A stretch of DNA of 64,000 bases from Palaemon carinicauda. Taxonomy: Eukaryota > Arthropoda > Malacostraca > Decapoda > Palaemonidae. Position 1 is the first letter of the stretch, and the number at the start of each line of letters is the position of its first letter. Below, piece by piece: positions 29,532 through 38,200 of this stretch. Below the pieces are notes generated by a model, which ran no database searches, was not told where the DNA came from, and was given only the letters and a program-made list of their open reading frames with translations. Location of the stretch: contig NC_090744.1 of NCBI RefSeq assembly GCF_036898095.1, positions 12,956,143 to 13,020,142 on the forward strand, written 5' to 3'. Position numbers and translations under genes: made by a program.

Positions 29532-31004
29532 TTATGGGAATGTAGTGGTTGAGCCCTCACCTACTACTGCACTCGCTGCTACGAATGGTCCCAGGGTGTA
29601 GCAGTTCTCGTAAAGAGACTGGACATCTTTAAGGTAAAATGATGCGAACACTGACTTGCTTCTCCAATAGGTTGCATCCATTACACTCTGCAGAGATCTG
29701 TTTTGTTTGAAGGCTACTGAAGTTGCGACAGCTCTAACTTCATGTGTCCTTACCTTCAGCAAAGCATGGTCTTCCTCATTCAGATGAGAATGAGCTTCTC
29801 GAATCAAAAGTCTGATATAATAAGAAACTGCGTTCTTCGACATCGGTAAAGAAGGTTTCTTAATAGAGCACCATAAAGCTTCTGATTGTCCTCGTAATGG
29901 TTTAGTACGTCTTAAATAGTACTTAAGAGCTCTTACTGGGCATAGGACTCTTTCTTGTTCATTTCCAACCAAATTGGACAGGCTTGGAATCTCGAACGAT
30001 TTGGGCCAAGGACGAGAAGGGAGTTCGTTTTTGGCTAAAAAACCAAGCTGTAAGGAACATGTAGCCGTCTCAGATGTAAATCCAATGTTCCTGCTGAAGG
30101 CGTGTATCTCACTGACTCTTTTAGCTGTTGCTAAGCAGACGAGGAAAAGAGTCTTCAAAGTGAGATCTTCAAGAGAGGCTGATTGAAGCGGTTCGAACCT
30201 TGCTGACATAAGGAATCTTAGTACCACGTCTAAGTTCCAACCTGGTGTGGCCAACCGACGCTCCTTCGAGGTCTCAAAAGACTTAAGGAGGTCCTGTAGA
30301 TCTTTGTTGTTGGAAAGATCTAAGCCTCTGTGATGGAAGACTGCTGCCAACATGCTTCTGTAACCCTTGATCGTGGGAGCTGAAAGGGATCTTTCCTTCC
30401 TTAGGTATAAAAGGAAGTCAGCTATCTGAGTTACAGAGGTACTGGTTGAGGATACTGATTTCGACTTGCACTAGCTTCGGAAGACTTCCCACTTCGACTG
30501 GTAGACTTTGAGAGTGGATGTCCTCCTTGCTCTAGCAATCGCTCTGGCTGCCTCCTTCGAAAAGCCTCTAGCTCTCGAGAGTCTTTCGATAGTCTGAAGG
30601 CAGTCAGACGAAGAGCGTGGAGGCTTGGGTGTACCTTCTTTACATGCGGCTGACACAGAAGGTCCACTCTTAGAGGAAGTGTTCTGGGAACGTCTACTAG
30701 CCATTGCAGTACCTCGGTGAACCATTCTCTCGCGGGCCAGAGGGGAGCAACCAACGTCAAACTTGTCCCTTCGTGAGAGGCGAACTTCTGCAGTACTCTG
30801 TTGACAATTTTGAACGGGGGGAACGCATAAAGGTCTAAATGGGACCAATCCAGAAGAAAGGCATCTATGTGAACTGCTGCTGGGTCCGGAATCGGTGAGC
30901 AATAATTTGGGAGCCTCTTGGTCATCGAGGTTGCGAACAGATCTATGGTAGGCTGACCCCACAAGGCCCATAGTCTGTTGCATACATTCTTGTGAAGGGT
31001 CCAC
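29532..31004 (-). pseudogene. DIRS tyrosine recombinase with one in-frame stop (element 2)
   Basis: The C-terminal 273 codons (29532-30353) carry the catalytic domain: TAKRVSEIHAFS (first Arg), THEVRAVATSVAF (H-x-x-R) and FASFYLKDVQSL (Tyr). The N-terminal core-binding part lies in the same frame upstream (ERLSRARGFSKEAARAIARA, TLKVYQSKWEVFRS). It ends at a TAG at 30471-30473, after which coding resumes without a shift (QIADFLLYLRKERSLSAP). One nonsense codon therefore separates the two domains. The frame stays open upstream across much of RT/RNase H, as in element 1. Confidence 0.85.
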
Positions 31005-32680
31005 TCTGTTGGGATGATTTGACCCTTCCGGCTAAGGCGGTCTGCCATGACATTCATGTCGCCTTGAATGAACCTCGTTACTAGGGATATGTTTCGATCT
31101 CTTGACCAGGTGAGGAGGTCCCTTGCGATCTCGTACAACGTCATCCAATGAGTCCCTCCTTGCTTGGAGATGTACGCCAAGGCTGTGGTGTTGTCGGAGT
31201 TCACCTCCACCACCTTGCCTAGAAGGAGGGACTTGAAGCTTCTCAAGGCCAGATGAACTGCCAGTAGCTCCTTGCAGTTGATGTGCAACGTTCTTTGATC
31301 CGTATTCCACGTGCCCGAGCATTCCCGACCGTCCAATGTCGCACCCCAGCCCGTGTCCGATGCGTCCGAGAAGAGAAGGTGGTCGGGGGTCTGAACAGCC
31401 AGTGGCAGACCCTCCCTGAGGAGAATGTTGTTCTTCCACCAAGTCAGTGAAGACTTCATCTTCTCGGAAATAGGAACCGAGACCGCTTCTAGCGTCTTGT
31501 CCTTTCTCCAGTGAACAGCTAGGTGAAATTGAAGGGGTCGGAGGTGGAGTCTCCCTAACGCGATGAACTGGTCCAGTGATGAAAGCGTCCCTATCAGACT
31601 CATCCACTGTCTGACTGAACATCGGTCCTTCTTCAGCATGTTCTGGATGCATTCTTGGGCTTGACTGATTCTGGGGGCCGACGGAAAAGCCCGAAAAGCT
31701 TGACTCTGAATCTCCATTCCTAGGTATACTATAGTTTGGGATGGGACGAGTTGGGACTTTTCCATATTGACCAGGAGACCCAATTCCTCGGTCAGATCCA
31801 GAATCCACTTTAGATTCTCCAGACAGCGACGACTTGACGCAGCTCTTAAAAGCCAGTCGTCCAAATAGAGGGAAGCTCTGATGTCTGCTAAATGCAGGAA
31901 TTTGGCAATATTCCTCATCAGTTTGGTAAAAACTAGAGGTGCCGTGCTTAGGCCAAAGCACAGGGCTTGGAACTGGTATACAACCTTCCCGAAAACGAAC
32001 CTTAGAAAAGGTTGGGAATCTGGGTGGATGGGGACGTGAAAGTAAGCGTCCTTTAGGCCTAACGAGACCATCCAGTCTTCCTTCCTGACCGATGCTAGAA
32101 CCGACTTTGTCGTCTCCATGGTGAACGTCTGCTTTGTGACAAAGACATTCAGAGCACTGACGTCTAGCACCGGTCTCCATCCTCCTGTCTTCTTCGCCAC
32201 TAAGAAGAGACGGTTGTAGAAGCCCGGGGATTGATGGTCCCGGACTATGACTACCGCTCCCTTTTGAAGTAAGAGAGACACCTCTTGCTGTAAAGCTAGC
32301 CTCTTGTCCTCCTCTCTGTACCTGGGAGAGAGGTCGATGGGAGTTGTTGCTAGAGGGGGCTTGCGCAAGAATGGAATCCTGTACCCCTCCCTGAGTAACT
32401 TCACAGACTGTGCGTCTGCGCCCCTGTTCTCCCAGGCCTGCCAGTAGTTCTTGAGCCTGGCTCCCACTGCTGTCTGAAGAAGGTGGCAGTCAGACTCTGC
32501 CTCTAGAGGACTTGGAACCCTTCTTCTTGCTCCCACGTTGACTTTCGGCACGAGCACCTCCTCTGCTGGAGGCTCTGCCACGAAAGGGCGGAATGAACCT
32601 TGACGCTGGAGTGTCCATCCTGGGTCTAGGCACGGATGGCAAAGGGGTGGCTTTGCGTGCGGATGACGCCACCAGGTCAT
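30431..32680 (-). CDS. DIRS reverse transcriptase/RNase H, catalytic Asp lost (element 2)
   Basis: A 749-codon uninterrupted frame. RT: GFYNRLFLVAKKTGGWRPVL, then motif A MVSLGLKDAYFHVPIHP, then LCFGLSTAPLVFTKLM and SLYLDDWLLRA (motif C intact). In motif A the first aspartate, present in elements 1, 3 and 4 (SIDL, TMDL, SLDL), is glycine (codon GGC at 32057-32059); it is a metal-binding catalytic residue, so polymerase activity should be lost. RNase H: LLFSDASDTGWGA, NCKELLAVHLAL, VNSDNTTALAYIS and MNVMADRLSR. The C-terminal DIRS segment is complete. It overlaps gag by ~190 bp and YR by ~570 bp. Confidence 0.88.
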   Translation of the reverse strand: MTWWRHPHAKPPLCHPCLDPGWTLQRQGSFRPFVAEPPAEEVLVPKVNVGARRRVPSPLEAESDCHLLQTAVGARLKNYWQAWENRGADAQSVKLLREGYRIPFLRKPPLATTPIDLSPRYREEDKRLALQQEVSLLLQKGAVVIVRDHQSPGFYNRLFLVAKKTGGWRPVLDVSALNVFVTKQTFTMETTKSVLASVRKEDWMVSLGLKDAYFHVPIHPDSQPFLRFVFGKVVYQFQALCFGLSTAPLVFTKLMRNIAKFLHLADIRASLYLDDWLLRAASSRRCLENLKWILDLTEELGLLVNMEKSQLVPSQTIVYLGMEIQSQAFRAFPSAPRISQAQECIQNMLKKDRCSVRQWMSLIGTLSSLDQFIALGRLHLRPLQFHLAVHWRKDKTLEAVSVPISEKMKSSLTWWKNNILLREGLPLAVQTPDHLLFSDASDTGWGATLDGRECSGTWNTDQRTLHINCKELLAVHLALRSFKSLLLGKVVEVNSDNTTALAYISKQGGTHWMTLYEIARDLLTWSRDRNISLVTRFIQGDMNVMADRLSRKGQIIPTEWTLHKNVCNRLWALWGQPTIDLFATSMTKRLPNYCSPIPDPAAVHIDAFLLDWSHLDLYAFPPFKIVNRVLQKFASHEGTSLTLVAPLWPAREWFTEVLQWLVDVPRTLPLRVDLLCQPHVKKVHPSLHALRLTAFRLSKDSRELEAFRRRQPERLLEQGGHPLSKSTSRSGKSSEASASRNQYPQPVPL

Positions 32681-34910
32681 GAGTGTCTTTCTGTATCAAG
32701 GAGGCGGCAATCTCCTTGATCAACTCTTCAGGGAAGAGACACTTCGAGAGCGGAGCAAACATAAGTTCCGACTTTTGACATGGGGTGACTCCAGCAGACA
32801 AGAAGGAGCAAAGGTGATCCCGCTTCTTGAGGACCCCGGACACGAAAGAAGCCGCAAGCTCACTAGAACCATCCCGTATGGCTTTGTCCATGCAGGACAT
32901 AATGAGCATGGAAGTTTCCTTATCAGAAGGAGAGGTCTTCCTGCTCAACGCTCCCAAACACCAGTCCAAGAAGTTAAAGACTTCGAATGCACGGAAAACT
33001 CCTTTCATAAGATGGTCCATATGCGAAGGAGTCCAGCAAATCTTGGAGCGTCTCATAGCCAGCCTGCGGGGAGAGTCTACCAGACTTGAGAAGTCGCCCT
33101 GGGCAGAGGCAGGAACTCCCAAGCCGAGAACTTCTCCCGTGGCATACCAGACGCTAGATCTGGAAGCAAGCTTGGCCGGGGGAAACATGAAGGTTGTCTT
33201 CCCAAGTTGCTTTTTGGACTGCAACCACTCTCCCAGTACCCTTAAAGCTCTCTTGGACGAGCGCGCGAGTACGAGCTTCGTAAAGGCAGGTGCTGCTGAC
33301 TGCATGCCTAAAGCGAACTCAGAGGGAGGCGAGCGTGGTGCTGCAGACACAAACTGATCCGGATATAAATCCTTGAACAGCGCAAGCACTTTCCTAAAGT
33401 CTAAGGAGGGAGGCGTGGTCTTGGGTTCGTCGATGTCCGAGTGTTGGTCGTCAAGATGTGCAGCTTCGTCATCATCAGAGAGTCCATCGTCTGAATGTTG
33501 AGGAGGAAGCGGCAAAGGAGTAGGTAAAAGCTGGACGGCTGAGTCCGGCAGCACGGGTGCATGCGTGACTGCACTGGACCCAACGTCATGCAACTGTTGG
33601 TCAGTCTGAGAACTGGCAACAACCATAGCTGAGTGGGGACGCAAAGCGTCTACTCCTGACTGTGGTCGGATAGCGGAGACCACCGTGGGTTGCGGAGGCT
33701 GACGCACCGCGTCAAAACACGGCAACTTAACTCCACCCTCCTGTTGTTGTGGTAGCACACGAACGTCAACGGAGGGTTCCGTGCGTCGGTGAATGTCAAC
33801 ATGCGTCTGGCAGGGTCGACTGCGCATGGGTGGAGGAGCTCTCACAGCTGGAGTGAGGGAGCAGGCAGCCTCAGCGTCTGCTGGGCGCACAACCGTGGTA
33901 GGTTGTAGGCTAACGGGTGCAGCGTCAACCTTCTCCGCACGATACTCCTGCATAAAGGAAGCTAACTGAGTCTGCATAGACTGTAGCAAAGACCACTTAG
34001 GGTCTACAGCAGCTGGTGCGGCAACAGACGGAGTTACTGCCTGTTGCGGTACCACTTTGCCTCTCTTAGGAGGTGTGCAGTCATCGGAGGACTGCAGCGA
34101 GTCCGAACTGACCCAGTGGCTACACCTGGGCCGTTGGACTTGCTCGGAAGGGACCTTGCGTTTAAGAGGCCGTGAGACCTTAGTTCATCGTTTCTGGCGA
34201 GAAACCTCTTCCGCAGACGAGGAATGAACGGGCTCACTCGTCTTCTAGTGGGTGGGACGATCTAGGCAAGATACGTCCGAAACCACGGAGGGAACGTCTG
34301 TCCGCTGATTAAAGCCTGTCGAACCCTTTGGTCGTACGACATTGCTTCTCCCCTGGGCTTGGGAGCTTGCAAGAGGTCCCGGACTGGGAGGACGACAGGC
34401 ACGAACAGACGCACCCTCATGCGTAACACTGACACTATTCACTGCACAAACACTCACTTCACTTCCCACTGCACTCTTACCTTTCAACTCCCTGACGTCA
34501 GCCATGAGTTGATTGCGGTCATTCGCCAATGACTCGACTCTCTCACCCAGAGCCTGGATGGCACGCATCATATCTGCCATCGAAGGTTGATGAGAGCTAG
34601 CAGGGGGGTCGGGTGCAACCACTACAGGGGAAGGAAAAGGTTGTGGGGCATGGGGAGAGGAAAAATCTACTGAGCGAGACGAACTCCTCCTGATTCTATC
34701 CTTCTCTAGCCTACGTGCATATTTTAGGAATTCTTGAAAATCGAATTCCGAAAGCCCAACGCATTCCTCACATCGATCTTCCAATTCACAGGCTTTACCC
34801 CTACAATTGGAACAAATGGTGTGCGGATCGATAGAGGCCTTCGGAAGACGCCTTGAACAGTCCCTAGCGCTACACTTCCTGTACTTGGGGACTTGAGAAG
34901 GGTCAGACAT
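32490..34910 (-). pseudogene. DIRS gag with two in-frame stops (element 2)
   Basis: Starts at the ATG of MSDPSQVPKYRKCSARDC; an upstream in-frame ATG at 34967 also exists. The N-terminal zinc-binding head reads C-x4-C, then DPHTICSNCRGKAC, then DRCEEC. A basic/coiled stretch follows (KDRIRRSSSRS, MMRAIQALGERVESLAND). A TAG at 34245-34247 and a TGA near 34186 break the frame, after which it stays open for 521 codons. That part contains PPSEFALGMQSAAPAFTKLV, FMFPPAKLASRSSVWYATGE and FRAFEVFNFLDWCLGALSRK and ends in a basic SRGGARAESQRGSKKKGS tail. No frameshift. Confidence 0.83.
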
Positions 34911-35112
34911 CTTGAATGTCAAAGGGGGGAATTCAAAATCTATCCAAGTCGTCAACAAATAATCCAAAATTCAATAAAAGAATGCAAGGAAGTATTGAAG
35001 ATAACTTCTGCACAGCGATAGCTAATAACCAGAAATGAATACTTCACCAAATAACGTGAAAATCAATCCAGAAAACAACAGCGTATTTAGTAGGTCTTGC
35101 CGGTGGCACGAC

Positions 35113-35293
35113 AGAGAGAAAATTGGTTCTGTGTTGACATGGAGTACTTGAGTACCTGCTCGACAGATGGCGCTGTTGATGTACACCCCCACCTGTATAG
35201 CGATCGCTGGCGTATTTCGTCCTTAGGTTTTTCTGTCGGGCAGCAGAGCTGACAGCTATATGATCACCGGGTAAGTTTAATATTGAAAAAAAT
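35113..35293 (-). repeat. DIRS element 2 right inverted terminal repeat
   Basis: Complement of the left repeat (AAAATTGGTTCTGTGTTGAC, CACCTGTATAGCGATCGC), ending GGGTAAGTTTAATATTGAAAA. The outer bases match the second half of the complementary region. It is the 5' end relative to the genes. Confidence 0.88.
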
Positions 35294-36053
35294 ATTTTTT
35301 TTTCTTGTTTTTTATAATACTGCATCTCATTCCAGTTCCTTAAACCACTGAGTTCCCCTACTCAGCCACTGTCTTTTTAATCTTTCAAGTAACTTATAAT
35401 AATCCCTTTCACCTAATGTTCTTATACCTTTATTTATAATCCCGCTAGCCCAATGAAGGGTATGATAAAAACCAAAATTCAAGCTGGGTCCCCTTGCCCA
35501 GTATAAATCAAGGGGTGGTGCCCAGAGCTCCGTTCTCTTGACCTGTTACTTAGGTTTTTTAGGGTATTACACCATTGTATATTTGTTGTGTAGTGAACGT
35601 CGGGTTGTGGTCAGCATTCGGACACTAGGCAGTTCGGGTGCTACCTCTGGCCACAGTCCGCAAACCACTACAGCATGTTGCAAATACACTTTAATTAGTT
35701 AAAATAGTCGACGACTGCAAATAAGGTTGAACAATTTACAAGTGACACTTGGAGTTGCCTCGTGAGCTCGTGACTCCAAATGACTTCCTAACTTGCAGCT
35801 CGAACCTCAGCATATTTTTGTTTAAATTTCAAAAGTGTTTGATTTAAAAAATCACACATTCAGAATCACTCCTATGAAATTAAATCGTAAAAAATAAAAT
35901 CACTTCCATGAAATTAAATCGTAAAAAATTAAACAATTACAAATAAAAAAAAATTTCTTTTCCTCTTTAAAATTTTCATGATTTTATTTGTAATTATAAC
36001 TAAAACCATGAATTCTCTACATCCAGTATTCCTGTTCCCCTGGAGCCAGAATA
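35294..36053. other. Spacer; possible LTR or promoter debris
   Basis: Contains CCCAGTATAAATCAAGG followed by a GC-balanced stretch to about 35660, then AT-rich sequence with a short direct repeat (GAAATTAAATCGTAAAAAAT at about 35877 and 35909). No second copy of the TATA-bearing part is visible, so an LTR assignment would be a guess. Confidence 0.4.
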
Positions 36054-36240
36054 TGACAAATTCGTAGATAATTTGTATTTTTCCTACCATACAAATCTTA
36101 GATATTTAATAGGGGTATTACTTTTGGCGTAGCTAAAATGATGAGCCATTAAAATTTAACGAGGGTTTACTACCCACACTGCTAGTTAGCGGGGTAGGGG
36201 ATGGTACCTTGCTACCAACCGCCTCACACACACCTGTGCT
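36054..36240 (-). repeat. DIRS element 3 left inverted terminal repeat
   Basis: Starts GACAAATTCGTAGATAATTTG. Shared with the right end, inverted: GGGTATTACTTTTGGCGTAG, CGAGGGTTTA and CACACACCTGTG. The same left end begins element 4 at 43750. Confidence 0.85.
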
Positions 36241-36310
36241 TGAGCTCACTTTGCTTGGAGGTAGGACTTCAAGGGAGATAGGGCTGGCGGGCAAGTTTGG
36301 TTAAGTAGCT

Positions 36311-36402
36311 AAGGTTTGTATAGTTAGGAAAAATAAAAATTATCTACAAATTTGTCATTTGTTCCGTAACTGGAATACAAACCACGCTATTTAATAGGGG
36401 GT
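36311..36402 (-). repeat. DIRS element 3 internal complementary region
   Basis: First ~46 bp are the complement of the left end (TTATCTACAAATTTGTC). The rest is the complement of the right end (ATTTGTTCCGTAACTGGAAT through ATTTAATAG). The joint lies at about 36356/36357 and gives the circle junction. Confidence 0.88.
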
Positions 36403-36403
36403 G

Positions 36404-37628
36404 ACTCACCCATTAGGAAAGGTGGACATCCCTGCCAGTCTGGCTTTTTGGCTTTGCCCGGGGGCTCGTTATTTGAGTGTGTAAGCACCCGAGAAATAAG
36501 GAGTGTCCGCACCTCGCTAGAACCTTGCTACGCAAGGACTGCGGCCTACACAAGCTGTACAAGACATTTCATGTTCTCACAAGGTGACAGGAAAGACTAG
36601 TAATTATTAAGAACATGGTATTTCAATTGCCCTACTCTTGGTACTATCAAACTGTCTTTCCTGCCGTCCAGTCTTTAAAGATGGGTAGTTTGCTAACTCC
36701 TCCTTCCATATGCTTTACTCGAGCAAAAACGGCGACGAGGAGCCAGGCAGCCCGTCCGTCCGGCAGTCAGAGAGAGAGACACAAGAGAAGAGAGCAGAGA
36801 CCTCACTCACCTGGGAAGGTTCCTACAATTTTGACTCGTACGACATGCCGGTCTTAGGCTAAAGGCTTTTATTGGGATACCTGGTCTATGTCACCCTCTT
36901 CTGAAAATCTGCCAAAATCCATCTGCAACGCCTTTGTGCATGGTTCGACAATGGTGAGTACCAAGAATATATAGGGCTTATTTTTAAGGTTATCATTGCG
37001 AACTCTCATTGCCTTGTGTTGCCCATTCAAGTTTTCCTGTCTGTCATTTTTAATCTCATGAAGATTCGTAATAGTTTTTTGTGGTCAATATGTTTTATAC
37101 ATCGTATTCTCTTGTCCTTTCAGGTGATTTAGCTCTCGGACTAGTAACTCTAGCTTATTCATAAATTCACGTTGTTAACACTTGGGTAAGAGAATCGTCT
37201 AATACATTAATGCTTCGAGTGGTTATATTTATGACGGATTGTCTCCCATATTACGACCGAGCAAATTTATATCAGATTTACCGTTCATTTCAGGATGATG
37301 TTTGGTTGCAATGTATCGGCCCTTTTATTTCCTTCCTGATACTAATGTAAACCTCAGTTGCTCAATTGTAAGGTAATTTTAAGTGGGTAATTATTCCTAT
37401 GGGTATATTCTTCTACATAAATTATCATGACTTTTAGATACTAATCTTCCTGAATATTTCTTTACAGACAGCGAGCGAAGCAGAACGAAGGAAACGCCCT
37501 ACAATCTACGTGAATTGCCTTGTTCTCCTACCAATTGTTTGTAACTACGGTACGTCATTTTAAAGGCTTATTTAATTATTTTTCCTTCCAACCTTTATTT
37601 CAAACCACAGATTTTAATAGTGTTCGGC
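36404..37628. other. Unexplained segment replacing RNase H/YR in element 3
   Basis: About 1.2 kb between the complementary region and RT with no DIRS coding match on either strand. It contains a purine-rich patch (AGAGAGAGAGACACAAGAGA) and, on the plus strand, an exon-like edge ACAATG/GTGAGTACC at 36951-36962 and a TTTCTTTACAG acceptor-like site near 37466. It could be captured host sequence (a spliced-gene fragment) or the element's own tail. No second copy in the window. Confidence 0.5.
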
Positions 37629-38200
37629 TTAATTGGTGTCCAATATCATGCCTAGATATACCAGTCGCTGAGTTGGAAGCAGAGAAGACTTCTCGAGATT
37701 TACCATGATCCCTAGATCTTGGCAAAGTCCCAGAAGCTTGTCTCGGTGTCGAAGAAGGGTCGACTCCGAGTCTCCCAGGATCAGCCAGTCGTCCAGATAA
37801 CGGAGGAGATGGATGCCGATCCTGTGAGCCCACGAAGAAATCAGAGTGAACACACTGGTGAATACCTGGGGTGCTGTGGAGAGACGGAAACACAGCACCT
37901 TGAACTGGTAGATCTTGTTGTCTAGGCTGAATCTTACGTACTTCCTTGAAGACGGATGGACTGGGATCTGGAAGTACGCGTCCTTCAGGTCCATTGTACA
38001 GATGAAGTCTTGTGGTCTCACTGCAAGTCTGACCGTGTCTGCCGTCTCCATGCTGAACGGGGTTTGTTTGACAAACCTGTTAAGAGCTGAGAGGTCGATG
38101 ACTGGCTCCAGCCTCCAGACGCCTTCCTTACAAGAAAGAGTCGACTGAAGAAGCCTGGGGAACCGTCGACAACCTCTTGGAGAGAGCCCTTCTTTAACAT
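37629..38200 (-). pseudogene. DIRS reverse transcriptase palm (element 3), truncated
   Basis: RT motifs: VIDLSALNRFVKQ, FICTMDLKDAYFQIPVHP (motif A, Asp present), CFRLSTAPQVFTSVF (usual FG changed to FR), LLRYLDDWLILGD (motif C) and SLLPTQRLVYLGM. Coding stops two residues later at the edge of the unrelated segment, so thumb, connection and RNase H are gone. The N-terminal fingers (GFFSRLFLVRKASGGW) are in another frame, a shift near 38120. Confidence 0.82.

Larger units (their letters stand above)
28789..35293 (-). mobile_element. DIRS retrotransposon element 2, full-length but mutated
   Basis: 6.5-kb minus-strand DIRS element with both inverted terminal repeats, the internal complementary region and all three genes in order. 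RT/RNase H is a single 749-codon frame. However, gag has two in-frame stops, YR has one, and RT motif A has lost its catalytic aspartate. Structure is intact while function is not, so this copy would depend on proteins from a relative. The terminal repeats carry no similarity to element 1, so it is a separate family. Confidence 0.9.

Noticed and set aside
31032..32180. 382-codon minus-strand open frame as a separate gene
   Set aside because: It lies entirely inside the element 2 RT/RNase H gene in the YR frame and has no domain of its own; treated as frame overlap and discussed as a finding.
35480..35660. LTR with TATA box
   Set aside because: TATAAATCAAGG is suggestive but no second copy, primer-binding site or polypurine tract was found nearby.
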